Shown here one piece after another: positions 1-7,082 of a stretch of DNA of 10,469 nt; within the stretch, counting starts at the first letter, position 1, and each line of letters begins with the position of its first letter. The position numbers were made by a program, and so were the translations under genes. The stretch comes from Desulfonatronaceae bacterium UBA663 (GTDB lineage: Bacteria; Desulfobacterota; Desulfovibrionia; Desulfovibrionales; Desulfonatronaceae). The stretch spans positions 8,379-18,847 of the forward strand of contig DBNV01000085.1 in the NCBI GenBank assembly GCA_002299865.1, given 5' to 3'. Below the pieces are notes generated by a model. That model was not told where the DNA came from. It worked only from the letters and a program-made list of their open reading frames with translations, and did no database searches.

Positions 1-20
1 GGCAAAGCCCGCAAAGACAT
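1..20 (-). CDS. Possible 5' end of a further minus-strand gene, cut by the window edge
   Basis: An ATG on the minus strand (complement of 18-20) begins on the base right after the TGA stop (21-23) of the lipoprotein gene. It opens a reading frame giving M-S-L-R-A-L before the window ends. Such direct abutment is typical of translationally coupled operon genes. However, no clear Shine-Dalgarno sequence is visible, and six codons cannot be identified with any family. The ATG may be chance. Confidence 0.25.
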
Positions 21-1985
21 TCATCTTTCGTGCAGGCTCCGCATCCGCTCCAGCCGGATCCGCAAGCCTTCCAGGTCCAATATCTCCAGGCCGGAGGAGG
101 CCGACTGAAAGAGATAGAGGTCCTGCCGGACAATGCCCTGCGCATCCCAGCGCAAGGGCGCCATGCTCCACTGAAAGTCCGCAGGGCCGGCCAAGGTGGC
201 GTTCAAGGCGGCATGCGTGCCGGGGGAAAACCTTCCCAGCCGCTCGGCCCAACGCACGAAATCATACCCCAACGCCGTCCAAAAATCCGCGACCATCCCG
301 GTTTCCTCAGCGTACCGGACCAGGGTGCGCGTCGCCGGGGAAGGATTGTCCGGCCACCAGGTGCCGGGCATCACAGCCAGTCTGAAATACTGGGTTTCGA
401 TGCGTTCGGCCCGCCGACTCCAGGCTTGAGTCCATAATTCCGGACCCAGGAGCAGAAGGCGTGGCTCATCGTAGTAGAACAACTGCGGGATGAGCATTTC
501 CACCTGGGTCAAGCTGTCCGGAATGAACAGAGCCTGGAAACCGGGATTGGGCAGTTGCACCTTCTCAGCCCTGCCACGTCGCTGCTGGGGCTGAACGCCC
601 AGCAATCCGGCGACACTCTCCCCCCACTCGACATGATCCGTGGGCGAATACCCCTGGACCCTGCGCACGACACCCCCGCGCTGAGCCGCTTCCCGGGCAA
701 ACAACTCCGACATGTGTCGGCCGAAGCGATCCTCCGGGTGCAACACCGCTGTATTGACAATGCCCAAGTCGTCCATGGCCACTCCCAGAAGGGCCCGCAC
801 TTGGTCTTTGGGACTACTGAAAAAACGCCAGGCATCGCGCCCCTCCTGAAGCCCCTCCCCCAGGGCGGGCAAAAACGTAAAAAACGCCCGTTCATGATGC
901 AGGCCCGCACTTTGAATACGCTGCCAGGTTTCTCTTTGCACCGGCCCGCCTATGATCGAGCATTCGGCGACCAGCCTTCGGACGTGTTCCTCAAGATCCG
1001 GAGAAAGAGCGTTGACCACCTCCAAGCGCACCTCCACCCCTTCCAAAGACAACATCCGCTGCGCAGCCTCGGCCCCGCGCAGAATTTTCCATCCGGTCTC
1101 GGCCAGAGCACCGTCCAAGGGCAGGACAAACCCTATGCACAACCCGGGCAGGCCGAAACTCTCCTCCAGTTGTTCCAAGTCGGCCGCCAACAGGGCGCTG
1201 TCCGCCCATTCGCCCTGTTGCAGCAGGCGCTTCAGCCCGGCCCAGGCCTCGGGCCAGGCTCCAGGCTCACGGACCGCAGCACGGCGTTGGGATTCCCAGA
1301 AAAAAATCGAATCAGGAAAGAGCCGCTGCTCCACGCCGACTTCTTGGACCAGAGTTTTCAACTCGCCGTCGGAAAGGCCCTTGGCGATATGCATGGCCAT
1401 GCGCTCCAGTTGGACGCGGGAGTCGTCCTCCGGGGCCAGGGCGAAGACCTCGGCCAATATTTTGGCCATGGGCTCATAGGCCCGGGCCTGTCGATGCATT
1501 TCCACAAGCTGAACACCAGCCGCAAAACGCAGGTCCCAGGCCGCATCGCCTTGACGCATCAGGTCGGTCAAATGCTCGCGGGCCAGGGCGTCGCGGCCAA
1601 GCCCCACCAGCGCGCGCGACAAAAAATCATGCCAGGGCCATTGGGACCGAGCCAAGGGGTCTGACTCGCCCCACCTCTCCAAGGCCAGGACCGCCTGGGC
1701 GTAATGCCTAGTCTGCAACAGGCTTTGCACCAAGCGCTCACGGATCACGGGCAACATGTGCAGGTCAAGCCCTTCCCTGGGCTCCCAGGCTAGTTGCTCA
1801 TAGATTCCGGCGCTTTCCGAGAAATTCCGGGCCTGCCAAGCCAACTCGGCGCGATGCAGTTGGGCTTGCACGCTTTCCGCGGGCCGGAGAACATCCGGCG
1901 GCAAGATTTTCTTGGGCAAACATCCCGTCAGCAGGGCCAGCAACGCAACGCACAGCACCAAGCAGGCGGACCTTGAAACAAACAT
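21..1985 (-). CDS. Outer-membrane lipoprotein with TPR-like N-terminus and periplasmic-binding fold (LpoA / penicillin-binding protein activator type)
   Basis: This predicted 654-residue lipoprotein starts at the ATG at 1985, with AAGGAG (1996-1991) five bases before it; an in-frame start at 2075 would add 30 residues ahead of the signal peptide and is rejected. Residues 1-21 are a hydrophobic signal, and the lipobox LTGC places the lipidated cysteine at 22. Leu rather than Asp follows it, which suits outer-membrane sorting. Residues about 35-270 are helical and TPR-like (EQLAW, ALERW, LVGLGRDALAREHL). Residues about 281-620 look like a type I periplasmic-binding / leucine-binding fold, opening with GFVLPLDGALAETGWKILRG and holding a domain-like NTAVLHPEDRFGRHMSELFA stretch. 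That architecture matches LpoA-type activators of peptidoglycan synthases, and also uncharacterised ABC-type receptor-like lipoproteins. No synthase gene lies nearby, so the activator role is inferred. It lies downstream of dnaK behind a terminator. Confidence 0.8.
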   Translation of the reverse strand: MFVSRSACLVLCVALLALLTGCLPKKILPPDVLRPAESVQAQLHRAELAWQARNFSESAGIYEQLAWEPREGLDLHMLPVIRERLVQSLLQTRHYAQAVLALERWGESDPLARSQWPWHDFLSRALVGLGRDALAREHLTDLMRQGDAAWDLRFAAGVQLVEMHRQARAYEPMAKILAEVFALAPEDDSRVQLERMAMHIAKGLSDGELKTLVQEVGVEQRLFPDSIFFWESQRRAAVREPGAWPEAWAGLKRLLQQGEWADSALLAADLEQLEESFGLPGLCIGFVLPLDGALAETGWKILRGAEAAQRMLSLEGVEVRLEVVNALSPDLEEHVRRLVAECSIIGGPVQRETWQRIQSAGLHHERAFFTFLPALGEGLQEGRDAWRFFSSPKDQVRALLGVAMDDLGIVNTAVLHPEDRFGRHMSELFAREAAQRGGVVRRVQGYSPTDHVEWGESVAGLLGVQPQQRRGRAEKVQLPNPGFQALFIPDSLTQVEMLIPQLFYYDEPRLLLLGPELWTQAWSRRAERIETQYFRLAVMPGTWWPDNPSPATRTLVRYAEETGMVADFWTALGYDFVRWAERLGRFSPGTHAALNATLAGPADFQWSMAPLRWDAQGIVRQDLYLFQSASSGLEILDLEGLRIRLERMRSLHER

Positions 1986-2008
1986 GCGATCTCCTTCGGA
2001 CACACGAC

Positions 2009-2043
2009 AAAAAACCCTGACCCGCAAATCACGGGCCAGGGTT
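2009..2043 (-). terminator. Intrinsic terminator after dnaK, just ahead of the lipoprotein gene
   Basis: Read on the minus strand, two 12-base arms (2043-2032 and 2024-2013) pair perfectly if one G-U wobble is allowed. They enclose a 7-base loop and are followed by six T (2014-2009; the first two also close the stem). The wobble is an A-C mismatch on the plus strand, so the hairpin is better in the dnaK direction. The stop of dnaK is about 43 bases upstream. The T-tract ends about 12 bases before the Shine-Dalgarno sequence of the next gene, leaving no room for a promoter between them. Confidence 0.85.
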
Positions 2044-2086
2044 GGAGAATAGGAAGGAGGATGACGGGATGTCAAGAAAAACAGGC

Positions 2087-3988
<1,902 letters not shown>

Positions 3989-4136
3989 ATTTTAGATTCC
4001 TCCTAAAAGGCGTAAAGTTAATGCAAAGGTAAGATTGTCCAGCGGATTGTAAAGAGGCTTTCGCGAAAATAATGCGACCTTGCTCAAAACCGTCCGGCAA
4101 GACATTGCGACGCCGCAGCCTGACCAGCGGCTCTGC

Positions 4137-4736
4137 TCAAGAACACTCCTGACTGACCAGCACCTTGGCGGGGCGCAGAAGACGCCCCTTGAGCCGGTAG
4201 CCTTTCTGCACCAGTTGACAAACCCTGCCGGGCTCGATGTCCGGATGGGGCTGCCAGCCCAAGGCTTCGTACCACGCCGGGTTGAATTCGTCTCCCAAAG
4301 ACCCCAAAGGCTCCAGTTCATGACGCCCGAGGATGTCCAAGAAAACCTTTCGCGTCATTTCCACGCCCTTGGTCAGTTCGGCGCACCCTTCAAGTTTGCG
4401 GCCATGCTCCAAAGCCAGATCCAGATTATCCAGGACCGGCAGCAAATCCTCCAGCACGGACTGCGTGGCGAACTTGCAGAAGTCTTCTTTTTCCCGGTGC
4501 AGACGCTTTTTTAAGTTTTCCGTATCCGCCAGGACGCGCAGTTTTTCCTCCCGCTCCCTGGCCAGCTCCTGACACTGGGGGCAGATGCGCTCCCGGCAGC
4601 GCTGCGTGAATTGTTCCTCGGACTCCTGCTCCCAGGCTTCGGTGGAAGCACCCGCCTTCGGGAAAGGGGCTTGCTGGTCGTAAAGTTCTTCGGGACGCGC
4701 CTCATCCGGTGCGCCATTATGCTTTTTTAGCGACAT
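4137..4736 (-). CDS. grpE: Nucleotide exchange factor GrpE
   Basis: This 199-residue protein should dimerise and drive ADP release from DnaK. The ATG at 4736 is chosen because AGGAGG (4748-4743) lies six bases upstream; an in-frame TTG at 4751 overlaps that site and is rejected. Residues 1-45 are a polar, acidic, probably disordered tail. Residues about 46-110 form the long coiled-coil helix, with LADTENLKKRLHREKEDF at 69-86. Residues about 140-199 form the beta-rich DnaK-contact domain, with FNPAWYEA, then PGRVCQLVQKGYRLKGRLLR and PAKVLV. Unusually it has seven cysteines (47, 52, 55, 87, 118, 173, 198), three of them in a C-x4-C-P-Q-C cluster at the start of the coiled coil. The gene follows hrcA after 39 bp and is clearly in the same operon. 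Confidence 0.96.
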   Translation of the reverse strand: MSLKKHNGAPDEARPEELYDQQAPFPKAGASTEAWEQESEEQFTQRCRERICPQCQELAREREEKLRVLADTENLKKRLHREKEDFCKFATQSVLEDLLPVLDNLDLALEHGRKLEGCAELTKGVEMTRKVFLDILGRHELEPLGSLGDEFNPAWYEALGWQPHPDIEPGRVCQLVQKGYRLKGRLLRPAKVLVSQECS

Positions 4737-4756
4737 AATGCTCCTCCTCAAACACT

Positions 4757-4777
4757 AACAACGTCGGAAACAACGTC
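4757..4777 (-). repeat. Short direct repeat between hrcA and grpE
   Basis: The 9-mer GACGTTGTT (minus strand) occurs twice, at 4777-4769 and 4765-4757, offset by 12 bases. The first copy includes part of the hrcA stop codon and the second lies just before the grpE Shine-Dalgarno region. It may be a small tandem duplication; no function is evident. Confidence 0.4.
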
Positions 4778-5807
4778 AGAATCTATTTTTGAGCAACCGG
4801 CTGATGACCTGTGCCGTGAACTCCACCAGAGGCACGACCTTGGCGTAGTTCATGCGGATCGGGCCGATAATGCCCACTACGCCCAGAGGGGTGTCCTGGC
4901 CCTGGTAAGGAGAAGAAATCAGGGTGTATTCCTGAACGCTGTCCTGTTCCACTTCCCGCCCGAAAAAGATGGAAATGCCCTTGGACTTGGAAACCTGATC
5001 CAGGAGTTCCAGGAGGCGGGAGCGTTCTTCCAGCAGGGCGAGCAGCTCCCGTAGCTTGGCCGGGTTGGAGAACTCCGGGTGTCCAAAAAAGTTCACCGTC
5101 CCCTCGACGAATACTTCCCGTTCCCTGTCCACGGCAAAAGCCTGCTGGGCCAGGTCCAAGGCTTGGCGGGCCATGGCTTGGTACTGCCGCCTGACCGCAT
5201 CCATCTCCTGAACAATCCTGGCCCGCACCTGAGCCAGGACCCTGCCTTGGAACAGCTGGTTCAGATAATTGCTGAACTTGATCAGGTCGTCGGAGTTCAA
5301 TCCGGGGTCGGCGGGCATGATTTTATTTTGAACGATGCCGCCCTCCACCACCAGGATGGCCATGACCAGACCGGGTTTGAGCAGGATGAAGTCGATGTGC
5401 TTGAACCCGATGTCGTTGGCCTTAGGGGCCAGAACCATACCCACCTGCTGGGTGAAGGCGGACAGAAATCGGGAGGCGTTGCGTAACAGATCGGGCACGT
5501 CCAGCCTGGCGTCGTCCAGGTGCTCGGCCATGAGATTTTGCTCATCCGAAGGCAAAGGGTGATACTTGAGGATCGCGTCCACGTAGAAGCGAAACCCCTG
5601 GGCTGACGGAATCCTGCCGGCCGAGGTATGGGGTTGCTCAAGATAGCCCTTCTCGGCCAGGTCGGCCATGATTTTGCGGATGCTGGCCGGACTCAGGTTG
5701 AGGTTGGACTTCTTGGCAATGGTCCGTGAACCCACCGGAGCCGCCGTTTGAATATAATCCTCAATTAGCGTGGTTAGAACGCCGATTTCTCTTGCTTGTA
5801 ATTCCAT
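4776..5807 (-). CDS. hrcA: Heat-inducible transcription repressor HrcA
   Basis: This 343-residue repressor has the usual HrcA length. It binds CIRCE operators as a dimer and, in studied bacteria, depends on GroEL to stay folded. Residues 1-77 form the winged helix: an opening LTTLIEDYIQTAAPVGSRTI (11-30), a recognition-helix region SPASIRKIMADLAEKGYLEQ (39-58) and the hallmark PHTSAGRIPSAQGFRFYVD (59-77). The middle (about 100-290) is the GAF-like effector and dimerisation region. The C-terminal end has the conserved LGVVGIIGPIRMNY (308-321), followed by a helix that closes the protein. The ATG at 5807 fits the family's N-terminus but has only a weak Shine-Dalgarno match. A CIRCE element lies 12 bp upstream, which points to autoregulation. 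It is the first gene of the hrcA-grpE-dnaK operon. Confidence 0.97.
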   Translation of the reverse strand: MELQAREIGVLTTLIEDYIQTAAPVGSRTIAKKSNLNLSPASIRKIMADLAEKGYLEQPHTSAGRIPSAQGFRFYVDAILKYHPLPSDEQNLMAEHLDDARLDVPDLLRNASRFLSAFTQQVGMVLAPKANDIGFKHIDFILLKPGLVMAILVVEGGIVQNKIMPADPGLNSDDLIKFSNYLNQLFQGRVLAQVRARIVQEMDAVRRQYQAMARQALDLAQQAFAVDREREVFVEGTVNFFGHPEFSNPAKLRELLALLEERSRLLELLDQVSKSKGISIFFGREVEQDSVQEYTLISSPYQGQDTPLGVVGIIGPIRMNYAKVVPLVEFTAQVISRLLKNRF

Positions 5808-5819
5808 GTGGACACCGTC

Positions 5820-5846
5820 CCGGCACTCGATCAGACAGAGTGCTTA
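5820..5846 (-). promoter_or_regulatory. CIRCE operator (HrcA binding site)
   Basis: Read toward hrcA, the site is TAAGCACTC, nine bases, then GAGTGCCGG. The consensus is TTAGCACTC-N9-GAGTGCTAA. The distal half differs at one position and the hrcA-proximal half at three, but the GCACTC/GAGTGC core and the exact 9-base spacer are intact. It sits 12 bp before the hrcA start, over the expected transcription start. HrcA bound there should block the operon, and the RNA hairpin would also lie close to the start codon. Confidence 0.9.
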
Positions 5847-5849
5847 CAC

Positions 5850-5878
5850 GGCATAAGTATACAAAGCCCACGTGTCAA
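5850..5878 (-). promoter_or_regulatory. Probable sigma70-type promoter of the hrcA-grpE-dnaK operon
   Basis: On the minus strand a perfect TTGACA -35 box (5878-5873) is followed after 17 bases by TATGCC (5855-5850), a weak -10 box. A better-looking TATACT (5861-5856) lies only 11 bases from the -35 and has no good -35 of its own at normal distance. With the 17-base option the start would fall at about 5843, inside CIRCE, which fits HrcA repression. No sigma32-type CCCCAT box is seen. The -35 is the stronger part of this call. Confidence 0.55.
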
Positions 5879-5937
5879 GGGAGTCCGTCCGCGAAGGACG
5901 TGAAGACTTGGTCGAGCAGCATTAAGGAGTGTGACCC

Positions 5938-6096
5938 ATGCCAGGGCCAAAAATCGAAAAGTCAATCCGGCTGGGCCTTTCGCCTTATGAACCAACGCTG
6001 GACGCATGCGGCGTTCCGTGGCAAGAGTCGCTTTTTTGTGAGGCGTACAAGGGATGGAGTCGTCATGTTGCCCATGGACTGTCTGCGCCAGATTGA
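5938..6096 (+). CDS. Possible 52-codon ORF overlapping the next hypothetical gene in another frame
   Basis: The ATG at 5938 has the best ribosome-binding site in this stretch (AAGGAG at 5924-5929, eight bases upstream). It opens a frame of 52 residues, beginning MPGPKIEKSIRLGLSPYEPT and ending at TGA 6094-6096. I do not recognise the protein. Its third codon positions are only about 50% G/C, against about 62% for the other plus frame over the overlap, which argues against it. It could be a leader peptide, a separate small protein, the true N-terminus of the next gene joined by a frameshift near the T6 run at 6032-6037, or chance. Confidence 0.3.
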   Translation: MPGPKIEKSIRLGLSPYEPTLDACGVPWQESLFCEAYKGWSRHVAHGLSAPD

Positions 6097-6283
6097 AGGA
6101 ATGTTGACCAGCGGTCGCTTGGCTGAGGATTTTCAAGACGGCTGCCAAAACGACCGCTATCTGATTCTGGACTTCCTGGAAAAACTTATGGAACTCGGGG
6201 AAGCGGCGGACAAGACCGCCACGGAAATCATCTTTAAAGGTTCCTACCTGGAAATGCTGGCTGCGGCCAAGGCCCAGAAATAG
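5987..6283 (+). CDS. Small conserved-looking hypothetical protein
   Basis: I do not recognise this protein. From the ATG at 5987 it has 98 residues. A basic, beta-like stretch (KSRFFVRRTRDGVVMLP) is followed by a cysteine-containing helical part (CLRQIEGMLTSGRLAEDF, CQNDRYLILDFLEKLMELGE) and a tail with KTATEIIFKGSYLEMLAAA. The alternating polar and hydrophobic pattern and the G/C-rich third positions look like real coding sequence, most clearly after residue 27. There is no signal peptide or membrane segment. The start is uncertain: 5987 has no Shine-Dalgarno sequence. ATG 6065 has GGAG five bases upstream and would give 72 residues, and the frame also stays open far upstream. It diverges from hrcA, and its last 40 bp overlap the 3' end of rsmG on the other strand. 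Confidence 0.6.
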   Translation: MNQRWTHAAFRGKSRFFVRRTRDGVVMLPMDCLRQIEGMLTSGRLAEDFQDGCQNDRYLILDFLEKLMELGEAADKTATEIIFKGSYLEMLAAAKAQK

Positions 6284-6897
6284 CGAGTTTTTTCGGCCGC
6301 CGAATAGTCGGTGGCAGCGGCCAGGCACCAGGGGATCGGCAAAACGTCCGGAGGCGCTTCGTTGGCCATGACCACCACCAGACCGTCGTGGGCCAACCAG
6401 GGTCGGACCAGATCCAAAAGACCAGGCCAGGGCATGAACGCCCGGCTCAGGCACAGCCCGACGGGCGCCAGGGCCGGCAAGGCCTGCTCGGCGCGTTGAG
6501 GTCGGACAAAGGTTCGTCGCAGTTCGAGGGCGGCAACAGCCTGGAGCAGGAAGGCCGTTCGTTTCTGCCGAATCTCTACCAGATGGTAGTCTCCCGCGTT
6601 CCAGAATAGGCGCAGGGGGATCCCTGGCAAGCCTGCCCCCGCCCCCAGATCTGCGGTGCACAAAGCCCCTGGAAGAGGCAGAGTCCGTAAAAAATCGCCC
6701 AGATGCCAACTGTCGGCCACCAGATCAGCCAGAACGACTTGCCACTCGCCGGGACCAACCAGGTTGATCCGCGCATTCCACTGGAGCAGCAGGCGCAGAT
6801 AACGGCTCAGCCCCAAGGCCTGGGCCTCGGTCAGGCTTCGATTGAACTTTGCGCAAAAGCGGATTACTTGTGTTGGGTTTGGGGGCGCCTCATCCAT
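6244..6897 (-). CDS. rsmG: 16S rRNA (guanine(527)-N7)-methyltransferase RsmG
   Basis: This 217-residue SAM-dependent enzyme (formerly GidB) methylates N7 of G527 in 16S rRNA, in the decoding-site region of the 30S subunit. In other bacteria its loss gives low-level streptomycin resistance. The N-terminal helices carry the family's WNARINLVGP segment (40-49). The SAM-binding motif is ADLGAGAGLPGIPL (82-95), followed by the second strand HLVEIRQKRTAFLLQAV (105-121) and a later SRAF (151-154). The ATG at 6897 is chosen because AAGGA (6909-6905) lies seven bases upstream; a GTG two codons earlier is too close to that site. It stands alone on the minus strand, divergent from fabD, and its 3' end overlaps the convergent hypothetical gene by 40 bp with no terminator between them. 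Confidence 0.95.
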   Translation of the reverse strand: MDEAPPNPTQVIRFCAKFNRSLTEAQALGLSRYLRLLLQWNARINLVGPGEWQVVLADLVADSWHLGDFLRTLPLPGALCTADLGAGAGLPGIPLRLFWNAGDYHLVEIRQKRTAFLLQAVAALELRRTFVRPQRAEQALPALAPVGLCLSRAFMPWPGLLDLVRPWLAHDGLVVVMANEAPPDVLPIPWCLAAATDYSAAEKTRYFWALAAASISR

Positions 6898-6905
6898 GAC
6901 CACAT

Positions 6906-6917
6906 CCTTATTTAAGG
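6906..6917. repeat. Small inverted repeat over the rsmG ribosome-binding site
   Basis: CCTTA, two bases, TAAGG forms a 5-bp-arm inverted repeat that includes the rsmG Shine-Dalgarno sequence on the minus strand. It is short and could be chance. If it folded in RNA with such a tight loop it would be strained, so a regulatory role is weakly supported. Confidence 0.25.
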
Positions 6918-6957
6918 CTCATGAATGAAAGTTTTTGGTTTTGCAAGCCGCGGAATC

Positions 6958-6972
6958 GGGATCGCCGATCCC
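6958..6972. promoter_or_regulatory. Perfect 15-bp palindrome in the rsmG-fabD divergent region
   Basis: GGGATC-GCC-GATCCC is a perfect palindrome with 6-bp arms, located 60 bp before rsmG and 107 bp before fabD. There is no T-tract on either side, so it is not an intrinsic terminator. Its position between two divergent genes would suit an operator for an unknown dimeric regulator, but nothing in the window names one. Confidence 0.35.
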
Positions 6973-7058
6973 TTTGAATGATTTAAGCGTTTCAAGCCTG
7001 ATGCCAAGTTCCAGTCCACTCTAATCACGATCGTTTGCAGCGTGTAACTTTCCATTGT

Positions 7059-7082
7059 TAACCATAACATGCACTGGTTATG
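7059..7082 (+). promoter_or_regulatory. Inverted repeats enclosing the fabD start codon
   Basis: Two alternative short stems cover the ATG of fabD. TAACCA (7059-7064) pairs with TGGTTA (7075-7080), and CATAAC (7063-7068) pairs with GTTATG (7077-7082), with loops of 10 and 8 bases. Either would sequester the start codon in RNA, or as DNA could be an operator half-site pair. No Shine-Dalgarno sequence is visible in front of the ATG. Confidence 0.35.

Noticed and set aside
555..1664. A 369-codon plus-strand ORF opposite the lipoprotein gene
   Set aside because: It is the reverse complement of a clear lipoprotein coding frame, with a Gln/Pro/Arg-rich composition typical of shadow frames and no ribosome-binding site of note.
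1986..2075. An upstream start (2075) for the lipoprotein
   Set aside because: It would add 30 residues before a clean signal peptide and would place coding sequence across the terminator hairpin. The ATG at 1985 has a strong ribosome-binding site.
4112..4131. GCCGC/GCGGC hairpin just after the grpE stop as a terminator
   Set aside because: The stem is five base pairs with a 10-base loop and no T-tract follows, so it would not stop transcription before dnaK.
3989..4136. A separate promoter or CIRCE in front of dnaK
   Set aside because: No GCACTC/GAGTGC pair is present. Candidate boxes such as TTTACA with TACCTT are too weak to call. The palindrome TTTCGCGAAA (4059-4068) is short and unexplained.
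4737..4751. A TTG start for grpE at 4751
   Set aside because: Its codons are the Shine-Dalgarno sequence itself (AGGAGG) of the ATG at 4736.
6286..6304. Hairpin TTCGG-CCG-CCGAA next to a T6 run, as a terminator for the hypothetical gene
   Set aside because: The T run lies before the hairpin on the plus strand, and on the minus strand it would be an A run. Neither orientation is an intrinsic terminator, and it is inside rsmG.
5831..6709. A 292-codon minus-strand ORF covering the hrcA upstream region and part of rsmG
   Set aside because: It overlaps rsmG in another frame on the same strand and runs across the CIRCE and promoter region. Its sequence is Arg/Gly/Pro-rich and family-less.
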